Origin: Vicinamibacterales bacterium
Lineage (GTDB): Bacteria; Acidobacteriota; Vicinamibacteria; Vicinamibacterales; 2-12-FULL-66-21
NCBI GenBank assembly: GCA_035699745.1
Contig: DASSPH010000010.1
Span: forward strand, 62,001-126,000
Reading direction: 5' to 3'
Length of the DNA: 64,000 bases
How positions within the stretch are numbered: position 1 is the first letter of the stretch; each line of letters begins with the position of its first letter. Made by a program: the position numbers and the translations under genes. Under the pieces are notes generated by a model. That model searched no databases. It had not been told where the DNA came from and saw nothing but the letters and a program-made list of their open reading frames with translations. Below, piece after piece: positions 9,215 to 17,660 of this stretch.

Positions 9215-10416
9215 TAGCGAATCCTCACGGGTTCAGAGACCACGAACTGCACGCCGACGATGTTGCGGCCGATGCGTCCGCCGGCCTGGCGGGTGTCCTG
9301 CCGGCTGAGCGCGTGGTAGCCCTCGATGCGGAACCAGCGCTGCACCGCGTAGCCGACGACGGTGTTGAGCCACGCCGACTGCAGCGGCAGGAATGCCGGG
9401 TCGAACGGGTCGCTGCGGTGCCACGATGCCGATTCCTGGATGTAGAGGCGGTTGCGCGCGAGCGGCATCTGGATGTAGCCGCGCAGCGTCTCGGTCTGAT
9501 TGGTGCCGCCGAACGCCACCGACGGCACGTAGCTGCGCCGGAACTCCGCCCCCACGGTGGCGCGCGGGGCGCGGTGAATCAGCTCGGCGCGCACGTACGG
9601 CCCGGTGCGGCTGTCGCCGCGGGTGCGATCGTTCAGGTGCGCGACGCCGCCGGCGGCCTCGAAGTTCGTCACTTCGCCGACGCGGTACCGCACCACCACG
9701 CCGGCATCCTGGAACGTCTGGTTGCGCAGTCCGTCGTTGAGGTCGGCCCACCGCAGCTCGTACTCGCCGCCCAGGGACACGCGCTCGGTGAGGCGGCGGC
9801 TGAGGCTGCTCCGCACGCCGTTGACGATGCCGCCGGTCAGCGGCGTGTCCTCGCGCATGAAGTCGACCCAGGTCACCTCGTAGCGCGCCGTGAAGTCGGT
9901 GCTCCGCGAGAGCCGCGCCTCGAGGCCGCCGGCGAGGTCGTTGTAGCGCGCGCCGCCGCGGAGGAACGGCACTCCGTTCAGCGGCAGCCGATCGGTCGTC
10001 GGCACCTGCGCGAAGTTCTCCGTCACGAACACCGTCAGCCGCCGCGTCACCCGCTCGCGCAGCGTGAAGAAGGCGCGGTGATCGAGGCTGTCGAGCGCCC
10101 CCAGGTCCACGTAGCGCCGCAGGAACCCGCGATAGCCGCCGCTCAGCGTCGTCCGCGGGCTGAAGTAGTCGATCTGCCCGAACGGCTCGATCTGGAACAG
10201 CGTGTCGGAGGGAATCTCCTGGCCGACGCCCGGCGACGTCAGCGTCACGTTGCTGTCGTACAGCGCGCCGAAGACGACTCCGGGCGTGAACGTCCAGCCG
10301 GGGATGTTCCAGGACGGAAACTCGGTCGTCTGGTCCTGCGCCGCGGCCGGTGCGGCCCAGAGCGCGGTCCCGAGGACGGCGGCGGCGACGCCGCGGAATG
10401 AACGGGATAGCATCAT
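9214..10416 (-). CDS. Outer-membrane beta-barrel protein of the EPS operon
   Basis: Exported protein of 400 residues with a signal peptide ending ...AAPAAAQD (about 1-27). The rest is alternating amphipathic strands rich in aromatic girdle residues and Arg, with repeated short turns, and the chain ends in a strand (FVVSEPVRIR). It resembles the outer-membrane proteins found in exosortase-type EPS loci. It may complete the export path alongside the short Wza-like protein, which lacks an obvious outer-membrane helix. The start could also be the second ATG (10413), which has better ribosome-site spacing. Confidence 0.75.
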   Translation of the reverse strand: MMLSRSFRGVAAAVLGTALWAAPAAAQDQTTEFPSWNIPGWTFTPGVVFGALYDSNVTLTSPGVGQEIPSDTLFQIEPFGQIDYFSPRTTLSGGYRGFLRRYVDLGALDSLDHRAFFTLRERVTRRLTVFVTENFAQVPTTDRLPLNGVPFLRGGARYNDLAGGLEARLSRSTDFTARYEVTWVDFMREDTPLTGGIVNGVRSSLSRRLTERVSLGGEYELRWADLNDGLRNQTFQDAGVVVRYRVGEVTNFEAAGGVAHLNDRTRGDSRTGPYVRAELIHRAPRATVGAEFRRSYVPSVAFGGTNQTETLRGYIQMPLARNRLYIQESASWHRSDPFDPAFLPLQSAWLNTVVGYAVQRWFRIEGYHALSRQDTRQAGGRIGRNIVGVQFVVSEPVRIR

Positions 10417-10421
10417 CGCCT

Positions 10422-11045
10422 CTACTTGACGATCACCGTGTCGCCGGCCACCAGCGCCAGCGGCTCGCGGCGGCTCTCGTCGTCAATCGCTTCCTTGTAG
10501 TTGAAGCGGAGCGTCTGCATGCCGCCGGCGCCCTTGCGCAGCACGCGGATGTCTTTCTTGTTGGCGAAGTCGGTGAAGCCGCCGGCCATGGCGATCGCCT
10601 GGATGATCGACATCTGTCCGGTGGTGATCGGCAGCGCGCCGGGCTTGTTCACCTCGCCGGTGACGTAGACGACCTGGGGCATCGTCTCGGTCACGATCAC
10701 GGTGACGACCGGCTTGGCGATGTATTCCTCGAGCTTGCCGGCGATGGCGTCGCGGAGCTCGACGGAGGTGCGGCCCGCCGCGGGAATGTCGCCGAGCAGC
10801 GGCAGCGTGATCTTTCCGTCCGGGCGGACCTGGAGCGACTGCGAGAGCTGCGTGTCCTTGTAGACCTCGATGCGCAGCTTGTCCCCCGCCGCCAGCCGGT
10901 AGTCGGGGGCGGTGCTGTAATTCGTCGCGGCCGGGGCCGGGCGCGACGGCGACGCTGAAGCGCCCGACGTCCCGACGGGACCCTGCGCCCGCGCGGCGGC
11001 GGGCAGGAGCGCGAAGGCGAGAGCGGCAACGATCAGTGTCTTCAT
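10422..11045 (-). CDS. Wza-type polysaccharide export protein (Poly_export + SLBB)
   Basis: Periplasmic/outer-membrane export protein of 207 residues. The signal peptide ends in ALLPAAARAQ. The polysaccharide export domain begins at DYRLAAGDKLRIEVYKD and the SLBB domain at VVYVTGEVNKPGALPI. It is much shorter than E. coli Wza and lacks the C-terminal outer-membrane helix, as in the PEP-CTERM-system export proteins. I chose the ATG at 11045 because GAGG lies 9 bases before it; the ATG at 11054 overlaps that site. A lipobox is not evident. Confidence 0.9.
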   Translation of the reverse strand: MKTLIVAALAFALLPAAARAQGPVGTSGASASPSRPAPAATNYSTAPDYRLAAGDKLRIEVYKDTQLSQSLQVRPDGKITLPLLGDIPAAGRTSVELRDAIAGKLEEYIAKPVVTVIVTETMPQVVYVTGEVNKPGALPITTGQMSIIQAIAMAGGFTDFANKKDIRVLRKGAGGMQTLRFNYKEAIDDESRREPLALVAGDTVIVK

Positions 11046-11057
11046 ATCGGGCATCCT

Positions 11058-11486
11058 CTATTGAGCTTGAGCGGTTCCATGAGCGTCCGGACGCCGCAGC
11101 GTCCGCCGCGCCTCCGTCGCGACGCGGCGCAGGGTGGCGACGTCGGATCCATGCGTGGGGCAGCAGGCCGCCCCGACCTCGAGATCCATCGGCGCGGTGA
11201 ACTGGTAGTGCTCGAGCCGCCCCATGAGGCGTTCGATCACGCGCGACGAGTTCGGCAGATCGGTGTCGAGCAGGACCATCCACAGTCCGGCCTCGTCGGT
11301 GGCGAGCAGATCGGTCTCGCGCAGCTCGGTGCTGACCAGCCCGGCGGTCTCGCGCACCGCCTCCTCGCGGGCCTCGGCGCGCGGCTGCATCAGCACCAGC
11401 GTCACGAAGTTCTGCGAGCGCGCCGCTCGCTTGAGCTCGTTGGTGAGCACGAAGTCGAAGGTTTCCGGGGTCAAGACGTCACTCAC
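11058..11486 (-). CDS. Degenerate GGDEF-like domain protein
   Basis: Soluble protein of 142 residues. Its pattern resembles the C-terminal half of a diguanylate cyclase domain (ETDLLATDEAGLWMVLLDTD; VIERLMGRL; VGAACCPTHGSD followed by a helix), but it has no GGDEF/GGEEF active-site loop and no recognisable I-site. It is therefore unlikely to make c-di-GMP and could be a binding or protein-interaction module. The GTG start at 11486 overlaps the upstream activator stop (GTGA). Position between the operon's activator and its first structural gene suggests a regulatory job; this is inference. Confidence 0.6.
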   Translation of the reverse strand: MSDVLTPETFDFVLTNELKRAARSQNFVTLVLMQPRAEAREEAVRETAGLVSTELRETDLLATDEAGLWMVLLDTDLPNSSRVIERLMGRLEHYQFTAPMDLEVGAACCPTHGSDVATLRRVATEARRTLRRPDAHGTAQAQ

Positions 11487-12676
11487 GATGCTTTGTCGAG
11501 CTCCGCTTCCTTGATCTTGTAAAGGAGGGCCTTGTAGCTGATGCCCAGGATCTCGGCCGCCTCGCGGCGGTTCCATCGCGTCTGCTGCAGCGTGCGGTAG
11601 ATCAACTCGCGTTCCGCTTCCCGCGCGGCGGTGCGGCCGATGTCCTTCAACGATCCGCACAGCGGGACGGGCGGCGGCGCCGCGGCGAGCGGTGCAGCGG
11701 GCCGAGCCGGTGGGGCGGCGGCCGCCGGCGGCGCGGCGGGCACCGCGGCCGACGAAGCGGCCGCCGCCGTGGCCTGCTCGAGGATCGGGATCGGACCGAC
11801 GCGGAGCGCCCGGCTGGCGATCGCGTCGGCCACCTCGCGGCGGATCTGCGTGTCGGTGCCGAGGATCACCATCCGCTTGATCAGGTTCTCCAGCTCGCGG
11901 ACGTTGCCGGGCCAGTCGTACTCGGCGAACAACCGCAGGGTGTCGGTCGCCATCGCCATCGGCGGCTTGTTGTAGTGCTGCGAGTAATGCGCGAGGAAGA
12001 ACTGGGTGAGTCTCGGAATCTCGTCGCGGCGCTGCCGCAACGGCGGGAGCGTGATGCAGACGACGTTGAGACGGAAGTAGAGATCTTCGCGGAACTGTCC
12101 CTCGGCGACCGCCCCCTCGAGGTCCCGGTTGGTCGCGGCGACGACACGGACGTCCACTTTTACATCCTGCCGTCCGCCGAGACGGGCGAACTCGCCGTCC
12201 TGCAGAACCTGCAGCAGCTTCGACTGGAGCCCGAGCCCCATCTCGCTGATTTCGTCCAGGAACATCGTTCCGTGGTTGGCGAACTCGAACTTGCCGGGCT
12301 TGTGCTGAATGGCGCCGGTGAACGCGCCGCGCTCGAAACCGAAGAGCTCGGACTCGAGCAGCTCCGAGGGAAGGGCGGCGCAGTTCACCTTCACGAACGT
12401 CCGCTCGCGCCGCGTCGACGCGTCGTGGACCGCGCGCGCGACCAGTTCCTTGCCAGTGCCGCTCTCGCCGCGCACGAGTACGGTGACGTCGGTGTCCGCC
12501 ACGCGATCGATCAGGTCGCGCACTTCGCGCATCTGGCTGCTGCCGCCGAGCAGTTCGGTGTAGAAGCGCCGCGACGCCGCATGTGCCTGCGACTCGCCGG
12601 TGAGATTCACCGGCGGCGAGGAGGGAACCTCACCTTCGCGGCGGCCGGAGAGCCGTGGCTGCGTGGGCGAATGCAC
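11483..12676 (-). CDS. Sigma-54-dependent activator without receiver domain
   Basis: Enhancer-binding protein of 397 residues. The AAA+ domain has Walker A GESGTGKE (70-77), the sigma-54 contact loop GAFTGA (117-122) and Walker B MFLDEIS. An Ala/Pro-rich linker follows, then a Fis-type helix-turn-helix (WNRREAAEILGISYKALLYKI). There is no receiver or GAF domain, so activity may be set by expression or by partner proteins. It heads the EPS operon behind a -24/-12 promoter. That promoter predicts a transcript start at about 12677, so either the GTG at 12676 is used without a leader or translation begins further in (for example GTG codon 23). Confidence 0.9.
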   Translation of the reverse strand: MHSPTQPRLSGRREGEVPSSPPVNLTGESQAHAASRRFYTELLGGSSQMREVRDLIDRVADTDVTVLVRGESGTGKELVARAVHDASTRRERTFVKVNCAALPSELLESELFGFERGAFTGAIQHKPGKFEFANHGTMFLDEISEMGLGLQSKLLQVLQDGEFARLGGRQDVKVDVRVVAATNRDLEGAVAEGQFREDLYFRLNVVCITLPPLRQRRDEIPRLTQFFLAHYSQHYNKPPMAMATDTLRLFAEYDWPGNVRELENLIKRMVILGTDTQIRREVADAIASRALRVGPIPILEQATAAAASSAAVPAAPPAAAAPPARPAAPLAAAPPPVPLCGSLKDIGRTAAREAERELIYRTLQQTRWNRREAAEILGISYKALLYKIKEAELDKAS

Positions 12677-12687
12677 ACGCCCAGTTC

Positions 12688-12703
12688 AGCAAGGCCAGTG
12701 CCA
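12688..12703 (-). promoter_or_regulatory. Sigma-54 (-24/-12) promoter of the EPS operon
   Basis: Read on the minus strand the site is TGGCACTGGCCTTGCT. It matches the consensus TGGCAC-N5-TTGCW, with the GG and GC pairs exactly 12 bases apart. The predicted start of transcription is about 12677. The gene it drives encodes a sigma-54 activator, implying autoregulation. Confidence 0.8.
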
Positions 12704-12769
12704 CGACAGTAAGAGTTTGGAATTATTGAGGAATCCGGCGGACGCTGCCGGACAAACGCAGAGGTGGGA

Positions 12770-12802
12770 ACCGCGCTACCGAGAGTGAAACGGTAGCGCG
12801 GT
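12770..12802. promoter_or_regulatory. Perfect 12-bp inverted repeat: activator binding site or terminator
   Basis: ACCGCGCTACCG, a 9-base centre, then CGGTAGCGCGGT. It lies 18 bases past the stop of the response-regulator gene (minus strand), where a terminator would sit, but no T-run follows. It is also about 93-125 bases upstream of the predicted sigma-54 transcript start, the usual distance for an enhancer-binding-protein site. I favour the second reading slightly. Confidence 0.55.
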
Positions 12803-12819
12803 ACTTACTGTGTGGCGGA

Positions 12820-14379
<1,560 letters not shown>

Positions 14380-14522
14380 CGTGTATCAGGAGACTGCGTT
14401 TCGAGACCGGGTGTCCATCCAGTTTCCCACATCATTCAAGACTCGTACCTCAACAGCCGACGAAGTGGCCAGCGGATGAAGAAAGTTGTGTAGCGGCTTG
14501 CCTCTTTTCCGCGGATTTCGCG

Positions 14523-14538
14523 TGGCACCGCGCTTGAT
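14523..14538 (+). promoter_or_regulatory. Sigma-54-like promoter of the small PEP-CTERM-like gene
   Basis: TGGCACCGCGCTTGAT: perfect -24 TGGCAC with correct spacing, but TTGA instead of TTGC at -12. Predicted transcript start is near 14549, giving a short leader with a G-rich ribosome site before the ATG at 14566. Confidence 0.45.
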
Positions 14539-14565
14539 ACTCCGGGAGGCGTGAGGAAAAGGGTT

Positions 14566-14784
14566 ATGCGTAAGTATCTGGCTTCCACTGCGCTGGTCGG
14601 GTGCGCACTCGCGGCATCGCCGCTGGGCGCCGCGCCCCAGCCGGCGGAAGCGGAGACCACGGCGACCGTCGCCGTGCAGCAGGTGCGGGTGCCGCCGCTC
14701 GGCGGCATGCGCGACGAAGCCACGATGGTTCTGGTCGGTACCGCCCTGATCGGTCTTGCCGCGGCGGTGCGCCGCGCCGCCTGA
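14566..14784 (+). CDS. Small secreted protein with PEP-CTERM-like C-terminal sorting signal
   Basis: 72 residues. An N-terminal signal peptide (MRKYLASTALVGCALAASP, cleavage around GAA/AEA) leads to a short Thr/Ala/Val stretch. The tail has VPPLGG, an acidic DEA, a hydrophobic segment (MVLVGTALIGLAAAV) and RRAA. This three-part tail copies the PEP-CTERM layout, although the Pro-Glu-Pro itself is replaced. Such proteins are processed by exosortases in EPS-producing bacteria. The gene lies next to the EPS regulators, behind a sigma-54-like site, as PEP-CTERM genes often do. A GTG at 14551 is an alternative start but precedes the ribosome site. Confidence 0.6.
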   Translation: MRKYLASTALVGCALAASPLGAAPQPAEAETTATVAVQQVRVPPLGGMRDEATMVLVGTALIGLAAAVRRAA

Positions 14785-14952
14785 GTCCATTCTTCCGCGG
14801 CTTTCACGTCGTCCGCGGCATTCCTGCGAGACCTCCGGCCCGTCTGCGGCGTATGTCCGCATCCGCGGCCGGGGCCTCGGGAATCTCAGCTCAGCCGTTA
14901 TCGGGCGCGCCGTGTGTACACCTCAGGCATCGCAATTGCCTCGGCGCTGGCC

Positions 14953-16809
14953 ATGACGCCCCGGATCCCGGTTTTCGCAGCGATAATTGTGTCGCTCTCT
15001 CCGAATTTGTGTTTTGCGGAGGTGCGATACGTACGCGCCGGCGACGATTTACAGGCGGCGCTGAACGCGGCGCGCCCCGGCGACGAGCTCCGTCTCGCGC
15101 CGCAGACGACCTTCACGGGAAATTTCGTACTGCCCGTGACGACGGGGAGCTCGACCATAACCGTCCGCACCGACCTCGCGGACAACGAACTCCCCGGCCC
15201 GCGTCAGCGGGTGTCACCCGCGACCGCCGCCCGCTTCGCCCGCATCGCGTCCCCGAACTCGGCCGCGGCGCTTCGAACCGCGCCGGGCGCGCACCACTGG
15301 CTGCTGAAGTTCCTCGAGTTCCCCGCTACTAAAGATGGATACGGCGACATCATCCAGCTGGGGGATGGATCCGACGCCCAGGTGGACCTCGCCCAGGTGC
15401 CCTACGAGATCGAGCTCGATCGCGTGTACGTCCACGGCGATCGGGTGCAGGGACAGAAGCGGGGCATCGCGCTCAACGCCCGTGCGGTGACGATTCGCAA
15501 CTCTCACGTCAGCGACATCAAGGGCGTCGGCATCGACACACAGGCGATCGGCGGATGGAACGGCCCCGGACCGTTCCTGATCGAGAACAACTATCTGGAA
15601 GCGACCGGGGAAGTCGTTCTGCTCGGGGGATCCGATCCGGCGATCCCGAACCTGGTCAGCAGCGACGTCATCGTCCGCAACAACCACATGACCCGGCCGA
15701 TGGCGTGGCGGAACGACATCGTCCCCGCGCCGGGAGGCGTCGCCGCCGTTGGCGCCGGAAGCGGATCGCTGCCGGCGGGCGTCTACGCGTATCGCGTCGT
15801 CGCGCGGCAGCCGTCCGGCGCCGGGACCGTGGCCACGTCGCTGCCGTCAGACGAAGTGACCGCCGTCGCGAGCAGCGGCGCGATCACCGTGACGTGGAAT
15901 GCCGTGCCGGATGCGACGGAGTACCAGGTGTACGTGCGCAACCCGGCGGGAGCGACACAGTACTGGAGCGTCAGCGCTCCGAGTTTCGTGCACAACACGA
16001 CGGCGGGGGGGCGATCCGGCACGCCGCCCGCCTCGGCGACGAAATGGCAGGTGAAGAACCTGTTCGAGCTGAAGAACGCGCGTCGCGTGAAGATCGAATA
16101 CAACCTGTTCGAGAACAACTGGCAGGCGGCGCAGCCCGGTTATGCGATTCTCTTCACGCCGCGGAACCAGGGCGGGCAGTGCACCTGGTGCATCATCGAA
16201 CAGGTCGACTTCAGCAACAACATGATCCGGAACGTCGCCGGCGGCTTCAACATCGCCGGCTACGACTCGAACGGCGTCACCGGTCAGACCAACACGATCA
16301 CGATCGCCAACAACGTCATCTACGACGTGACCACCGCGATGGGCGGCGCCGGCTGGCCGTTCCTCGTCGGCGACGCGGTCCGCGATCTCACCATCGAACG
16401 CAACACGATCGACTTCGACGGCACCACGCTGCTGTACGCCTACGGCGGCACCAAGTCCGCGCCGAGGCAGATGCCCGGCTTCCGCTTCTCGAGCAACGCG
16501 ACGCGCCACGGGCAGTACGGGATCAACGGCGCGGACGCCTCGACGGGAACGCTGACCATCCAGATGTATTTCCCCGCGTCGGTGATCACCGGCAACTGGA
16601 TCAGCGGCGGCAGCAGCTCGCGCTATCCGGAAGGAAACTCGTTTCAGGAGCCGTTCGAGATCAAGTGGCCGTCGGCGGGCGATCCCATCCTGTTCGCGCA
16701 GGGGCCGGGCGCGAACCTGCGGCTGCTCGTCAACATCATGGACAACGTGCAGAAGGGGCTGATGGTGACCGCGCCGGTTCGTCCCGACAGGGTCCGCGTC
16801 ATTTGGTGA
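14953..16809 (+). CDS. Secreted right-handed parallel beta-helix protein
   Basis: About 618 residues with a signal peptide ending NLCFAE. Recurrent Asn-rich turns (IENNYLEAT, IVRNNHM, FSNNMIRN, IANNVIYD, IERNTIDF) are typical of a right-handed parallel beta-helix, the fold of polysaccharide lyases and other surface proteins. A fibronectin-III-like insert (YAYRVVARQPSG to YQVYVRNPAG, roughly residues 260-340) interrupts the helix. No lyase active site is obvious. It could act on or bind polysaccharide, given the EPS locus next door; this is inference. An upstream GTG (14914) would lengthen the N-terminus. It ends 11 bases inside the convergent methyltransferase gene. Confidence 0.75.
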   Translation: MTPRIPVFAAIIVSLSPNLCFAEVRYVRAGDDLQAALNAARPGDELRLAPQTTFTGNFVLPVTTGSSTITVRTDLADNELPGPRQRVSPATAARFARIASPNSAAALRTAPGAHHWLLKFLEFPATKDGYGDIIQLGDGSDAQVDLAQVPYEIELDRVYVHGDRVQGQKRGIALNARAVTIRNSHVSDIKGVGIDTQAIGGWNGPGPFLIENNYLEATGEVVLLGGSDPAIPNLVSSDVIVRNNHMTRPMAWRNDIVPAPGGVAAVGAGSGSLPAGVYAYRVVARQPSGAGTVATSLPSDEVTAVASSGAITVTWNAVPDATEYQVYVRNPAGATQYWSVSAPSFVHNTTAGGRSGTPPASATKWQVKNLFELKNARRVKIEYNLFENNWQAAQPGYAILFTPRNQGGQCTWCIIEQVDFSNNMIRNVAGGFNIAGYDSNGVTGQTNTITIANNVIYDVTTAMGGAGWPFLVGDAVRDLTIERNTIDFDGTTLLYAYGGTKSAPRQMPGFRFSSNATRHGQYGINGADASTGTLTIQMYFPASVITGNWISGGSSSRYPEGNSFQEPFEIKWPSAGDPILFAQGPGANLRLLVNIMDNVQKGLMVTAPVRPDRVRVIW

Positions 16810-17611
16810 GCGCAATCACGCGAATCGACGCATAGCGCCCGAGCCCCGGCAGCCGATCGAGGAGCCACCGATCCCACGCGTACAGCGTGCGCCAGTATTT
16901 CTTCACGACCGGCAGCAGCGGACCCACCTGGACATGAGGCAGGCCGAAGGCCCGCACCGACACCGACGAGAACCCGTTCGCGAACCGCCGCAGCTCGGCG
17001 TCCGTCAGCGGCCGTTCGTACGGCGAGATGTCGGGCGCGCGATAGGGAATCAGCGATCGCACGAAGCGGAGCACCGCCGAGTTGCGCACCGGCTCCTGGA
17101 AGATCGCGCGGCCGCCGGGTTTGAGAACGCGGCGCACTTCCTTCGAGACCAGATCGAGATCCAGGTGGTGCAGGATGGCGATGCCGAACACCACGTCGAT
17201 GGAGTCGTCGGGGAACGGCATGTCGTGCGCGGATCCGGCGATGAACGTCGCGGCGTTGGCGCGGCCGCTGAGCGAGAGCCGCCGCTTGCCGAGCCGCAGC
17301 AGGTCCTCGGAGATGTCGATTCCCCAGACGTGAGCGCCCCGGCCGGCGAGCAGGGCCGTGTTCGCCCCCGAGCCGCACCCGAAATCCACCACCCGTCTGC
17401 CGTCGACGTCGCCCAGAAGGGCGTACGCGTACTCGAGTGGGTAAGCGGTGTGAACCGGCGGACTGGCGTAGCGCGCGAAGGTGCCGGCGCTGACCCGCAG
17501 CTCCTGATCGCTGGTGAGCGTGGCTTCGACGGAACTGCGCGTGATTTCGGCGCGTTCCCACTGCTGCATCGACTCGGCGCGGCTCGGCGACAGCACGTCG
17601 GCACGTGGCAT
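16799..17611 (-). CDS. Class I SAM-dependent methyltransferase
   Basis: Methyltransferase-11-like protein of 270 residues. Motif I VVDFGCGSGANTALL starts at 74; the acidic GIDIS and LHHLDLDLVSKEVRRVLKPGG complete the SAM fold. The C-terminal third (LPVVKKYWRTLYAWDRWLLD) is amphipathic and may sit at the membrane. The substrate is unknown. Upstream on the same strand is the secreted nuclease-fold gene, 49 bases away. The 3' end overlaps the beta-helix gene tail to tail. Confidence 0.85.
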   Translation of the reverse strand: MPRADVLSPSRAESMQQWERAEITRSSVEATLTSDQELRVSAGTFARYASPPVHTAYPLEYAYALLGDVDGRRVVDFGCGSGANTALLAGRGAHVWGIDISEDLLRLGKRRLSLSGRANAATFIAGSAHDMPFPDDSIDVVFGIAILHHLDLDLVSKEVRRVLKPGGRAIFQEPVRNSAVLRFVRSLIPYRAPDISPYERPLTDAELRRFANGFSSVSVRAFGLPHVQVGPLLPVVKKYWRTLYAWDRWLLDRLPGLGRYASIRVIALTK

Positions 17612-17660
17612 GGCCGGCGACGATGCAAGATTCGGGCTGAGCCGTTCGACCGAAGCTCAG

